Positions 46,691 through 57,619 of a stretch of 64,000 nt of DNA are shown in pieces (the stretch's first letter is position 1; every line of letters starts with the position of its first letter). Below the pieces are notes generated by a model, which saw nothing but the letters and a program-made list of their open reading frames with translations, was not told the origin of the DNA and did no database searches. Both the position numbers and the translations under genes were made by a program. The DNA comes from Nakataea oryzae (taxonomy: Eukaryota; Ascomycota; Sordariomycetes; Magnaporthales; Magnaporthaceae), in contig PYSQ01000064.1 of NCBI GenBank assembly GCA_003049435.1, positions 963 through 64,962 on the forward strand. The letters are read 5' to 3'.

Positions 46691-49600
46691 TCACAAGCCA
46701 CGGAGAAACTCGCCCAAAGAGATGGGCTTGCGTACCGCATTATTCAGGCCCTCGTTGAAAGTGACCCAGACCATCTTCTCCTTTTTGCCCGCACTGCCGC
46801 CATCGGATGTTCTTGTCGACCCTCTCGCGTTGCCATCCGCATCCTGTAGAGGCTGCGGGGCCTGCGTGATTATCCTGCCAAAGAAGTCGCGCTTGACAGC
46901 AACGGGGATTACAGGCACGACGATAGCACCAACAGCACTGCCCTTGCTATCCCCCTTCCTCGCGGCCGAGTTCTCCTTGTCCCAGTTGACGGGCAAAGGC
47001 TCAGCCCTCCCACCACCGTGCTCACCGCCTCCCCTGAACCTCGCTTGCCTTGCCGCGTTCTCTCGGGCAGCACGTGTCTTGTGCAGCTCCTGATCCAAAA
47101 CTTGCCGCACCGCGTAGCGCGTTGGTGCCTGGGCGGAAAGGACGTGGGCTCCCATTGTTTCGAAAGTTGAAAGAGTATCGAGGTCCCTGTGATGGCCGGA
47201 GGTATTAGCATATAGTCTTGCGTAGCAGTCACCACAAGACAACTAAAGAGGATGGAAAAGAAGCAGAAAAGAAGACTCACGGTTCTAGCCTGTAGACCCA
47301 TTGCGGCCTGCTAAAGGCATTGGGGGTTGCCTCCTCGATCTTGCCCTTGACCAGCTCGATATTGAGCTCGGCCAGAACCTCGGCAGCGCGGCGCACCATT
47401 GCCTTCTCGGACTCGCGCCGTACACTAGCAACGGAGCTGGCACCTTTGTCGCCGCCGCCACTGCCGCCGACCACGACGGGCTTCACGTTGGGCGACACGA
47501 GCCGGAGCAGGAAAGGCAGAAGGTCGGTGGCCACTTGCTCCGGACTGCGGAACGAGCGTGCGAGCGCCGGCGACAGCTGGGCCTGGATGCCCTGCAGCGC
47601 GGCGCGGTTGTGCTTCTCGGCTTCGCGCGCCTCGTAGTCGGCCCTCGGCCCGGAGAAGGGCACAGGGGCCGCGGCCACGCCACCGTCGTCGTCGTTGGCG
47701 CCCCAGTTCTTGTCGTAGCCCGCGTTGGGCACGTGGCGGCGCGGGCTGGCGAAGAGGCTGTGGCAGGCCAGGACGGGCTGGGACAGGTACGGTGCCAATT
47801 CCCAGTCCTGGCTCGAGAAGAGGCGGGTGGAGCACAGGTCGTGAAAGTGCATCCAATCGTATGCCATGTTGGGCTTGCTCAGGTAGCAGTCGTCGTTGAA
47901 CTCGCGGCCGGGGAACTCGGCAAAGATCTCGGTCATGATGCGGTCGACCTCGCCGCTGGCGTCCACCATCTCCCCGAGGCGCGCCATGGCGTGCTTCTTG
48001 TCGTGCTCCGCGAACCCGAGCTGCGCCTGCGGCTGCTCCCGCCGCGTGGTTCTGTTTCCCGGACCCTGCTCGCCCCGTTGCTGTTGCTTTGGGAAGCCGG
48101 CGCCTTCCTGGAAGACGCGCGTGACCACGTCCTTGGTCCCGCCCCTGCCCAGACCTCTGGCGCCACCGCCGCCGTGCGCCAGCTCGCCGGCAACGTTGAG
48201 CTCTACCCACTGCCTCGTCAGGCGAGGCACAGAGCCGTCGGCAGGGGTCGCCGTGGCCCTGAGGCGGCCTGCGACCCACTCACCTACGACCATGACGCCA
48301 CGCAGGTCACCCTCGACCGTGCTCTCGGCACCATGTCTCGCATTGAGGCCGCTGCTCATGCCCCAGGCGGCTTCACACAGCTTGCGCGCTGCGTCCTTCT
48401 CGCAAGGGATGCCCTCCTTCTCGAAGACGGTTTTGAGCCGCGTCACAACAGCATCTATCGTCGGCTTGCCCACGTGGATGATCTCGGCGAGCCCAGACTG
48501 TCGCAGCGGCCTCAACGAGACGTGGTAAACGTCGTTGCAAATCAGGATCAACGGCCTCATCTGACGGAAATCGTCACCCTTCTTCTTGCGCCGGGCTCCG
48601 GTAGACGAGCCGGTGGCGGCGGAGCTATTTTTTTGATCCGTCAGGACCAGGTCTATGAGCGCCTTGACAAAGCCACCCTCGCCCGAGCCGCCCGAGCCCG
48701 ACACAACGCCGTCCACCTCGTCAACAACAACGCAGACTGGCCTGGCGATCTTGGGGGGTTGTGGGCCCTGCTTCCCGTCCCGTGGCTTGTGCTGCTCGAC
48801 CGTCTTGACGTTCTCGGTGCCGAGACTGGTCCGGATCCGGCCCTTGACGACGTCACGACTTCGGTCGTCGCTAGCGTTGATCTCCAAAACCTCGTAGCCT
48901 GCCTGCCTGGCGCAGACGTGCGCAAGAGTCGTCTTTCCTAGACCTGGTGGCCCTGTGAGCATCAGGATTTTGCGGTGCGGCTTCTCTTCCTCCTGGCCTT
49001 GCTGCTGCTGCTGCTGACCCTTTGCGCCGACGCGACGCGACGCTGCTTTGGACTTTGCGGCCTGCGGAAACACCATGGGGTCCCAGCGCTTGAGCCAGCG
49101 AAGGACCTGTCGGTTCGTGAGATCGTCGCCAACGAGATCCATGAACTTTCGGGCGCGGTACTTTTCTGTCCACAGTAGCGTCCTCTTTGGGCGCTTTCCG
49201 CCCTCGGCATGCTCGGTCTCGGCGGGCTGGACGGGGCGCTCCAGGGCCGGGGCGGAGCTACTGCTCGCTGCGGCCTCGGCAGCTGCAGCCTCGGCCAGAA
49301 TCTTTTCCCTCTCTTCCTGCTCGGCAGCGTCCATGAGCGCATGTATTTCTATCCCGTAGTAGCTCCGCTTTGCGCGCCCTTCCTTGTGCCTCGATCTTGC
49401 GGCAACAATGTTCTCGTAGGATGTGAGTTGTGTGGATTTCCTCTCCCGTATAGCAAGCGACTTGCCCGAGCATGTTTGCATCGTTAGGGATCGTGTGGGG
49501 GTGTCGTCGCGGGGCGTGGAATCAGCGTCGTGTGTCGTTGGGGGAGGGCGGTCGAAGAGCGCGCGGTATCGTTCTTCTTCATCGGGGTCTTCGACAGTCT

Positions 49601-49925
49601 CGGCTCCGTGGGCATCGGGTTTGCTGGACGTGTTTGCCGGTTCTTCCTCCGCCACCACATTGAGCGGCGTGCTCCGGCTTCGCTCGATTCGGGTTTTGCC
49701 GATTGTGTCGTCAACAAGGATCCTCTTGGGAGCGGGCCCAGAGGCTACCTCGTGCAATTCATCATCGTCGGCGTCGTCGTCGGAATCGTCATCCATCATG
49801 AAGCCCGCCCGGGTGCGGGCCTTCGGCTTTTGCGGGGGGGCATTGCCGCGGGTAGGGGAAGGTAGTGGGCGCTTCCTGGGCGGGGACGAGGTTTGCGGGT
49901 AGGATATGGGCGATGATGCCAGCAT
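46691..49925 (-). CDS. ctf18: CTF18, large subunit of the alternative RFC clamp loader
   Basis: Ctf18-RFC loads PCNA at forks, supports sister-chromatid cohesion and S-phase checkpoint signalling. Two exons, 47281-49925 and 46691-47186, give 1046 residues (yeast Ctf18 is 741; the excess is in low-complexity inserts). The first ~270 residues are disordered, with acidic (DDDSDDDADDDE) and basic stretches, then LLWTEKYRARKFMDLVGDD, the standard RFC entry motif (about 245). The AAA+ core has Walker A GPPGLGKTT (about 323), Walker B VVVDEVDGV (about 397) and sensor CNDVY (about 460). The C-terminal exon ends with MVWVTFNEGLNNAVRKPISL, the conserved Ctf18 tail that binds Ctf8/Dcc1. The intron falls just before this tail domain, splitting RLEP-DLDTL. 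Gln-rich inserts (about 300) and Gly/Ser inserts interrupt the AAA+ region. Identification is firm; it sits head-to-head with the secreted orphan gene. Confidence 0.95.
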
Positions 49926-50492
49926 AGCGGATGACGGACACTTTGGTTGTATTGATTGGCTGCCCTTTTCAGAAGCACAATGGCCCGGGGATATGTGGTG
50001 TCGTTATCACGCAACGCAGCAGTGTGGTGGCTGCCCCTCGTCGCTGGCGTGGTTTGGCATGGAAGCTGTCGACGTTCAGGGTTGCATCTCTAAATTGTTA
50101 CGCGAGAAGACGCGTGCTGGGCTCGTCGAGACGCGTCCAAGGCAGGCGAATCAATTGCGGTGATTGTTAGGTAAGCGCCAGGGGGCAGGCAGGCTGCCGC
50201 GATCCACCAATCCGAGCTCCGCCTGCACAGCCTGCATTTCGTGAGGATCTTGACTCGACCCCAACAGGGAGCTTCCTAGCAAAGCCAATTCCTGATAAAG
50301 ATCTGACCGACCAAGTGGCAGCAAATCCCATCGAGGCCGGCCGTTGCTCCGTCGATCCAGCAAAGGGTCAACTGCGCCCCCGACCAGCCCAGACCCGTTG
50401 CTGCGCCTCGCTGTCAAAGTCGCGGCTGCGCCAAGCATCGAGTGGGGAAATCCTCTGCTCGCCTTACTAGCTCGGTGCTCTTACTGTTGGAG
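49926..50492. promoter_or_regulatory. Divergent promoter region of ctf18 and the secreted orphan
   Basis: About 570 nt before the CCAAT/TATA block. It contains the ctf18 upstream region. No additional gene is seen. Confidence 0.4.
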
Positions 50493-50520
50493 CCAATTGC
50501 CAATGATGCTGCCCTATAAA
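50493..50520 (+). promoter_or_regulatory. Tandem CCAAT boxes and TATA box
   Basis: CCAAT occurs at 50493-50497 and again at 50500-50504, followed by CTATAAA at 50514-50520, all 207-234 nt before the ATG at 50727. A T/C-rich leader tract follows at about 50594-50633. This is the strongest core promoter in the window and points to a highly or conditionally expressed gene. Confidence 0.6.
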
Positions 50521-50726
50521 GCCTCTGCCGGCGTCGTACGCACACCGACAAGAGAATAACCTCAATCCCAGCCCCATTCGATACTCCGTAGCATTGTCGT
50601 TTTTTCTCCTTGTTTTTTTTCTTTTCCCTCGGCTCACATATGACACCAGATACGCGCTAACCCCGATCTCCCGCTCTTTACATGTCCCAGCAATACGCAG
50701 TAGCTGCCAACATTGCCGCCACCAAA

Positions 50727-51443
50727 ATGATCAAGCCAACAATTATCGCCTCCATGATACTCATTCCCTCCCTCGTCACCAGCACCCCCGTCTCCCAAAA
50801 CCCGGCCGCCCCCCAGCTCCAGGCTCGGGAACGGTCAAGCCCCATCGAGCAACCGAGATGGATCCACTCTCCGAACCCTGATCTGAAGCAAGATGCGGCT
50901 GGTCGCCCTCTTTCTTTGCACTCCAGAGGACACCTACCACAACCTGGGTACGGCGCCGGCACCTCCCGTGTCCGCCATTGGGCCCCTGGCTCTGAGCGCG
51001 GGCGCCCAGCTCAGCCGGGAGTCCAGTGCCCAAACATGCCCAACATGCTGCAGGGGTCCGGCACCGGTCCTCGGCCCCCAAACAACCGCTCACCGACGCG
51101 GCCAGGCCTATCACTCAATATACCGAAGAAGGCTGACATAGTTCCGAAGAAACCTTGGGAAGCGCCAACGGATAAGCCATACACTGGCCCCAAGCCCCCT
51201 AGGCTGCAGATTAATGGTGTCCCTCTTGATGCCGACAACAAGCAGACTCCCAACACTGAGAAGGTTGTTGATAAACTGGCCTCACTACCTCCGGGATTTA
51301 CCAGGAACGGCAACCGGCCAGCCGGGGCACGGAGGCTTATAAGCCATCACGAAATAACCAGGAACGAGTACACGGAAGCTAACAAGGCCAAAGCTGACAA
51401 GGACAAAGCTGACGCGGCCAAAGGTTTAAAAGGCCACAGCTGA
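50727..51443 (+). CDS. Secreted basic, proline-rich orphan protein
   Basis: Single exon, 238 residues from the ATG at 50727; the frame is open to 50682, but the later ATG has the better context (CAAA before it) and directly starts the signal peptide MIKPTIIASMILIPSLVTST. The mature part is rich in Pro, Arg, Gln, Gly and Asn with only one cysteine, so it is probably largely disordered. A NIPKKADIVPKKPWE segment lies near residue 130, and the C-terminus has a Lys/Ala/Asp stretch with a repeated KADKDKAD unit (about 223-231). I recognise no domain. The strong CCAAT/TATA promoter and signal peptide support a real secreted product, for example a cell-wall-associated or effector-like protein; function is unknown. 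The frame might also contain unspliced introns, since the middle part is compositionally odd. Confidence 0.5.
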   Translation: MIKPTIIASMILIPSLVTSTPVSQNPAAPQLQARERSSPIEQPRWIHSPNPDLKQDAAGRPLSLHSRGHLPQPGYGAGTSRVRHWAPGSERGRPAQPGVQCPNMPNMLQGSGTGPRPPNNRSPTRPGLSLNIPKKADIVPKKPWEAPTDKPYTGPKPPRLQINGVPLDADNKQTPNTEKVVDKLASLPPGFTRNGNRPAGARRLISHHEITRNEYTEANKAKADKDKADAAKGLKGHS

Positions 51444-52588
51444 AGGGGTGGAACGTTACCGGCTATGGCAAGGTTTGTTGCATGGGGGAATGTCTGGAGT
51501 GCGGAGTTTAGGCGCTTTTATTCAGATTAGAAAGCTATGATTTTTATTTGACGTAGGAGCGCACGTTCGGTCCGGACTTGACCATCTCCATCATGCCTCA
51601 CTCGCGTGGCTCTTCGCCTTATACCCCGCAACAGCGGCCTTGGTCCACTCGATGCACACAATGTGCCTGACTGCGCGCCATCGTGTGGAGTCTTCCCCCG
51701 CGCCCACACTCCCCCCCCCACATAGCTTCGGCCAATGGCAGATGCAACATGGGCCCAAAGCGGCAAGTGACCATGCACTCCAGCCCCAGCACCTGCCGTC
51801 CCGCGAATTCCTTGGTTGAAACGAGCGCCTGTGAAGCTGCTCACTCTGCCAGGCTGGGGCTCCGTGAGTCTTACGCCGCCGCATTCTTTTCGTCCAAATC
51901 CCCAACCGTTGTCAACAGGCGTCCGTTCACCCCACACCGCCCCATCAGAAAACACCAAAAGGCTGCAATCAGTGAAGAGATCAAATAGCCAAGTGGATGC
52001 GCCCCTCCCTCTCGCCCTCCGTGCAATGCCAGGGACCACTCCTCGCAAGCCACCTGCCAGCGACTTGCCCCGCCGGCCACGTTTCCGTCCACGCTGCAGT
52101 CTGAAGCAGCCAGGCCCTCTGGGGAGACCACGCAATGCTCTCTGGGCCGGACCCACCACCCGCGCGGGCTGTTGGGAGCTCCAACCATCGCTTGCTATTG
52201 TGATTCTGGCCTGAATAGAGCATTGTGGATTGCTACCCTCCAACAACAATAGGGCTCTCCCACCTCCTGGCCCCACCTAGCAGCCATCGTGACCAATGAC
52301 TCCGCGTGGTCAGCCTGATATCAGACGCCATCTGCCATCGGATTCACGTTGCCTGTTGGCGACGGGGTGATTCCGGGGGCAGACGTTATGCAACTTGCAA
52401 CCGGACTGTCACCGCGGGAGGGCAGCTGGATTATTTAACAAAAGAAAAGCCTGAGCTGAGTCGGGAAGACTCGGCCCTCTCTCCCGGCACATTCCTGGTA
52501 ACCTAGTCAACCCGAAAACCTTCCAGTCTCGCAGCAACCACCAACGTCAGCCCCGTGAGAGTACCACCCCAAGCCCGTCACCGCGCCG
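51444..52588. other. Intergenic region upstream of bZIP gene
   Basis: About 1.1 kb. The start holds the 3' UTR of the secreted orphan; the rest contains the bZIP promoter, with an AT-rich TTATTTAACAAAAG stretch at about 52430. Both-strand open frames overlap each other without family resemblance. Confidence 0.45.
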
Positions 52589-52730
52589 GTAAGTGCCCCT
52601 TTTCCTCGAGGGTGGAGGCCCAGAGCCATGTCCTCCAAAGCACTCGTCAAGCTCATGCTTGCGCACACGACTTCGCCAGGTACTAACCATACCTCGAAAG
52701 ACGTCGCTTCAGATTGTTTGCCACTTCCAG
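52589..52730 (+). promoter_or_regulatory. Leader (5' UTR) intron of the bZIP gene, hiding an upstream ORF
   Basis: A canonical donor GTAAGT at 52589, a perfect TACTAAC branch site at 52681-52687 and acceptors CAG at 52712 and 52730 define a 5'-UTR intron of 124 or 142 nt. It contains the ATG at 52628 of a 65-codon frame that ends at 52825, past the bZIP ATG at 52786 and out of frame with it. Splicing removes the uORF start; retention would expose it. Confidence 0.6.
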
Positions 52731-52785
52731 GAAGCCGCCGCACAAAGCCCGAACTAGTCCTCAGCCGTTCTGGCTTCACCAGCCC

Positions 52786-54126
52786 ATGCCGACTAGCAGG
52801 GACGTTGTCATTGGAACGAGCATAGACAAAAGCTATCTAATGTCCGGCGGAAACGGCGTCCAAGCTCCTATGGCCTTTGCTGGGTTCGAGAGCGGGCTCT
52901 CCCAGGAGTCAGCACTGGTAGCCACACAAGTCGCCGAAACCGAGCAAGTCCAATCAGGCCAGACCACCGACGACAAACCAAATCCCACGCTCGAGCCCTT
53001 GAGCGGGGGCGAGGACGACTTCGGTGCGCCATGGCTCAGCGCATTCGCGTCCCAGGCGCCAACAGCGCACCAGACCCTGCCAGGGCTAGATTTTACCTCA
53101 TCCTTCGGCCTCCATTACCAACAACCGTCGGCTCTACCCGATAGCAAAGCATATCTGGCTCCAGACGCGGCGAACATATACATGTGGCCCTCGTGCCAGT
53201 CGCCCTCGGCCGCCTTTGACACTGCCAACCCGCAGGTTACGGCGGCGACAAGCTATAGCGACCACGAATCCTTTGCTCCCGACACCAACAATGACGTAGC
53301 TGAGCAATCGAACCTGGATCTGACTTGGGAAGGGGTCTCCAGACGGCGCGACGAGATGAATTTTGCGGGTCAGGAGATTGGGCACGGCCTCCACGTGCAA
53401 CGTCGCTGCTCGGTGGATTCGACGGCGCCGACGCTCTTCGACGCGGGAAGCCCGCCTATGGAGCTTGAATCCGGACATGAGCTGCCACTCCTAGGCAGCA
53501 GCGACATGCAACGGAGCTACTCTCACTCGGTCGCCACGCCGAACTTGTCCAGCTCGTCGACTCTTGCGCCTTCAGCGTCGCCGCCGGCCCGCTCCATCCG
53601 CAAGTTCGCCGCGACACGAGGCTCGTCCGCCTCGGCCCCGCGATGCGTGACCGGCAGCACAGTGGCGCCCGCGCCGAGCATACCGGCAGGCAGCGTGCCC
53701 GTGCCCTCGGCCCTGCAGGAGCGCACGTGGCAGACGTGGGCGCCTTGGATCAACTCGCTCCCCGACGACGACCTCAAGGCGCTCGAGACGAGGCAGCTGC
53801 ACCCGCTGCGCTACTCGGCTGGCATGACAGCGGCAGAGCGCGCGCTGACGGACCTGGCCAACGAGCGCATGATGGCGGCCAAGAACTTCAAGCGCCGCCA
53901 GATCAACAACGCCGCCGCCGCCAGGTCCCGCGCCCGCAAGAACGAGGCCCTCGACCAAGCCCGCCGGGAGGCCGACGACCAGGCACGCCTGCGCGACGAG
54001 GCCGCGTCCGAGGCCGAATCCCTCCGCGAGCGCCTGGCCGCCGCACAGGCAGCCCTCGACGCCGCCCGCGCCGAGAACGACGCCTTGATGATGGAGCTAA
54101 CCAGGCTGAGAAGCTCAAAGCTCTAG
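52786..54126 (+). CDS. bZIP transcription factor
   Basis: Nuclear DNA-binding regulator of 446 residues, single coding exon, starting at ATG 52786 downstream of a leader intron. Residues 1-360 are low-complexity (Ser, Ala, Pro, acidic) and probably hold activation regions. A conserved-looking block WAPWINSLPDDDLKALETRQ precedes the bZIP. The basic region near residues 368-385 reads NFKRRQINNAAAARSRARK and fits the N-x2-AA-x2-SR signature. A leucine/alanine heptad zipper follows to about residue 440, with the protein ending only six residues later. The Ala/Arg/Glu-rich zipper has few leucines at d positions, so heterodimerisation is plausible. The frame is open upstream to a non-ATG codon at 52714, but that segment is likely leader. 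Target genes cannot be told; no known fungal bZIP (CYS3, CPC1, HAC1) is clearly matched. Confidence 0.85.
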   Translation: MPTSRDVVIGTSIDKSYLMSGGNGVQAPMAFAGFESGLSQESALVATQVAETEQVQSGQTTDDKPNPTLEPLSGGEDDFGAPWLSAFASQAPTAHQTLPGLDFTSSFGLHYQQPSALPDSKAYLAPDAANIYMWPSCQSPSAAFDTANPQVTAATSYSDHESFAPDTNNDVAEQSNLDLTWEGVSRRRDEMNFAGQEIGHGLHVQRRCSVDSTAPTLFDAGSPPMELESGHELPLLGSSDMQRSYSHSVATPNLSSSSTLAPSASPPARSIRKFAATRGSSASAPRCVTGSTVAPAPSIPAGSVPVPSALQERTWQTWAPWINSLPDDDLKALETRQLHPLRYSAGMTAAERALTDLANERMMAAKNFKRRQINNAAAARSRARKNEALDQARREADDQARLRDEAASEAESLRERLAAAQAALDAARAENDALMMELTRLRSSKL

Positions 54127-56647
54127 AACGCTTCTCTTGGCTTGGCATCCGGAGAGCTTTCATTCTGCTTCCCGACGATTGGCTTTCTTTTTTTGCAGTT
54201 GGCTTGCCCGGTAATTTCTTTCATCTCCCCTTCCTCATTCTTGCTGGCGTTTTAGGTAGACATGTGAGCAAGCGAGCAGGCGAGGAGTATTCGGCAGACA
54301 TAGACATGGTAACAGGCTTTTTTTAAAAAAAAAGCTGGTGGGTTTTGGCGGTAGTTTCTTGTTGGTTCTAGGTGTTTACGGTTGGTAGTTTAAACTATGG
54401 AGACAGGTGAAGAATCACACCTCTTTTGTTTTCTTTATTCCGATTTACTCTGACTTGCTTTATCTTCACTTTTGCTCATATTACTTCTTGATGGCTCTCT
54501 CAGCATCCTTTTCTTGTTTGCATTCCAAGACCTTCCCAAGATCTCAGTCACACATCCTACCGTTGTTACTATCCCGGATTTTCATCAGAAATCATGCCTT
54601 GATATTCCACTCACGCGGTCCTTTTTGGTATGGGCGAGCATACCCTCTCATTCTCGCTCATATTCACCTCGTGGCAGACCTCTTGGCGCTATGCGATTGT
54701 TCCCAGACGCAACAGAGAAGCGACTTTGATTGACCTCCCTGTGCTTGCGTTGCTGTATCCTAGTGCAGTCATTGATCCTCCTATTCCCATATAACCCCTT
54801 GAGAAGTTTGGTGAGAGAGTTTGCAGGTCTGTGGAGCTTGGAGTCTCTGGGACTGTGGATCATTCCACCAAGCCCGCATATCTTAGCAAAAAAACAAACA
54901 TTTTCTCGATGGAGCTTCTGCTCGTCAGCCGCTGGCCCAGCTATGAATGCGGTGCAGAAATCCGACAACCACCATCCCCGTTTTATAGTTTTTATGGGAC
55001 CTCATGGCATGTACAAGGGCATTTTATGAAGTTCCGAGCGATAGGCCTGGTGCTAAGACCTGTAAGATTTGCGTGGACGACACGAAGCGGATCCGGATCG
55101 TCGAATATCTCGGTCTTGTGAAAGAGGCAGAGCCTGGCCGCTTGCTAATTCTAGCTGGAAATGGACTTAACGTCGCTGAGTGTCGCGTGATAGGGTATCC
55201 ATCCTCTGCTTGACCTGCCGCAAGGCTGGTGTTCGGCTCTGTGCAGGCGTCTCCCTGAGAGATATCGCCAAAAACAAAAAAACCCGTCCTTATTTGACCA
55301 GAACCGGGCCGGGCATTTCGTGACATGAACACCACTGATAGATCCGAATGGCTGTTATGGTAGTCGTGAAACTACCTGCGTGCCCTGCTCGGCAGGCACA
55401 CGGAAAATACGCTCCTAGGCAAGATGTGCCCAAGACCGGGGATATCCCGCACAGCGAGTGCGCGAGAGTGTCAAAACCACCATTAGTCTTGGAGAGGTTG
55501 CCGAAGAAATGGCCGTCTCGGGCTGCCACATGTGGATAAACTTTCGGGTTGAAGTCTTAATTTCTGCTAGGGCAAGTGGCTACTCGCTGTCTTGAATCCT
55601 TGTGGGCCAGACAGACCGGGCAAGCTAAAGCCACAGTGGAAAAGGATGTGCTCCTAGAGTCGTTCTGTATGACGAAATAAGTCATCATGTCTTGTATGTA
55701 CGACTTGTAGGGTTTAAAATACTTGGTCCGTTCTGAAACTATACAGGAGGGATCTGCGGAGAAGGGCAGTAAATAGTAGTCATGATGCTGTCGCCGTGGA
55801 AGCCAGAGTGACGAGGGGGCTACTGTTGATGGCTCCGTCTCCACAGACCGCTAGGTGTCGAACTGGAGCATCGTTTCCTGGATGGGCTTGGTCGGTCTTA
55901 GGGATAAAGAATACTCGGTGTTTTATTTTCCCCTCTCTTCTCGATTATGCTGTATTGGCGACGGTAAACGGTGCGTCGTGTCCCCAGAAGGTATTCCAGA
56001 GCGTCCATCTTAGGCGAGTGGGGAGTCAGGTTCAAGGCTGTTGAATTTACAAGATCCCGATTGAGATGGAGAGTTGAGGGAGACCTGAAAGGCGAGGAAG
56101 GCTCTTTTAATACCCAAACATCCACTGAGCACTCAAGCATGATAGCGCTTTTTAGCAGGCAAGTCGCAGATGTCCCCAGGCACGTGAATGATGAAGTTGG
56201 AGGACTTGACAAAATGATCAAGCAGCTGGCGTGACAGCTTGCTCGTTGTTGACTCAACAGTATGGGATTGGTGCGTTGAATGGAGGACGAAGCTTATCAT
56301 GGTGACCGTCTCTTGTCTAGAGATCGGCAAAATTCTAGCCATGGAAAGGATCTATCCAGGATATGGCATGTATTTTCTCTCTCCTTTATCATATTGAATG
56401 GAGGATGATACATAAAGCTCGCATTCAATCCTTCGTGAACTAAAGATGAAAAAAATCCATTCCACATCAATGCATACAAAATTCCCCCCTGACTCTACGG
56501 TATCCAATGCATCGTGCAGGAACACCATCCCGAAGAGAACAAAAACCGAATGAACAACCAAGGGCAAACCTTTGTCCTCAAAACACTGTTCATCCGCGCC
56601 CGTTTCAACCTTCGCGAAAAGTGAGCTCCGACTGCGCGGCCACTTTA
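54127..56647. other. 2.5-kb AT-rich gene-poor region
   Basis: Between the bZIP gene and the 3' end of the MARVEL-like gene, with AT content clearly above flanking genes. Fragments such as 55004-55213 (69 codons, plus strand) have protein-like composition but no recognisable family, and are flanked by stops. No transposon termini were recognised. It may hold a decayed gene or simply UTRs and spacer. Confidence 0.4.
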
Positions 56648-57619
56648 CTACTTAGCGTTTGGCTGTTGCGGATGTTCGGTGGACTGGCTGTAGATAGGTG
56701 CAGGTTGGGCATAGACAGGATTGGGCTGGTCGTAGCCCGATTGCTGCTGTACCGCCTGGCCTCCAAGTGACTGTCCCTGCTGGGGCTGTCCGTCAGGAGC
56801 CTGCTGATGAGCTCCCTGGTGCACCCCCTGCTCCGAACCAGCGGGGCCCTGGGCCTCCTGTGCTTTGTGAGGGACCTGGCCCAGCTCAGCCTGTTGGTGG
56901 GAAGCAGCAGCCGCACTGTCGGGATCGCGCAGACACGCCTTGATGAAGACGGCAGCATTGACGATGGACAGGACCCTGTGGCGTGAGCGCGCTGTTAGAT
57001 GAGACGTTTCTTCCTAAGCAGGCCTGTCTCGATCCAAGCGTGGCAGAGAGCGGTGCTACTTCACAGGGACTCACCAGGCGATGGCACCTATGGCAGCACA
57101 GGCGGCCATGGCGGCTCCCTCCTGCCTAAATTTTCTTCCCAAATTGCCATAGACGCTGCTGTCCGAGTACGTGTCGGCCAGAGAGAAATAGACGGCAGAA
57201 ACGCTGGCGGCCCAGCCCCATGAAGCCATCCAGAATAAGATGCCGAGAAGATAAGCGATGAGGGCAAGAATGCGGAAGAACAGCCGTGGGGCACAGAGTT
57301 GGATCAAGGTTACGAGGCCGTAAAAAATTATGGTTTTGATGGCCTGGGAATTAGCGTGGTGGTTTATGTGTCAGTTTTTGCAGTCATGTAGACGAGGAAA
57401 GAGGCTCTCGCGCTGCGTTGCACCTACAACAAAGATCAAAAGGCCAGGAGCTCCTGACCCGCTATAATAGTAGTCGTTGTCGGTGTTGAAGATTGCGATG
57501 GCATACGCGGAGAGGGCGAGGACGACCAGGGCCAGGACAATGATGGCTATTTTGACGTAGAGGAGCCACTTCGGCAGCGTTTTGGGGACACCCCGGGCGA
57601 CAAGGCCACGTGCAGGCAT
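56648..57619 (-). CDS. Four-TM MARVEL-like membrane protein
   Basis: Integral membrane protein of the MARVEL-type architecture, a fold tied to plasma-membrane domains and vesicle trafficking. Exons 57428-57619, 57075-57343 and 56648-56975 give 262 residues. Four hydrophobic helices are seen: about 17-43 (after LPKWLLYVK), 55-90 (spanning the first splice, GLLIFV-AIKTIIFYGL), 93-117 (ILALIAYLLGILFWMASWGW) and 138-165 (ending AIAWVLSIVNAAVF). The loop before TM4 contains SDSSVYGNLGRKF. The tail, residues 170-262, is Gln/Pro/Ala/Ser-rich with QPNPVYAQPAPIYSQS, cytosolic and likely disordered. Donor sites are GTAGGT and GTGAGT with matched phases. The short Thr/Asp loop between TM1 and TM2 (FNTDNDYYYSGSG) fits the small extracellular loop of MARVEL proteins. 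Family assignment is by topology, so moderate. Confidence 0.8.

Noticed and set aside
47301..48941. 546-codon plus-strand frame
   Set aside because: Antisense shadow of the CTF18 AAA+ exon, a common effect of GC-rich third positions.
52628..52825. Independent 65-codon gene
   Set aside because: Its start lies in a well-formed leader intron of the bZIP gene; treated as a potential uORF instead.
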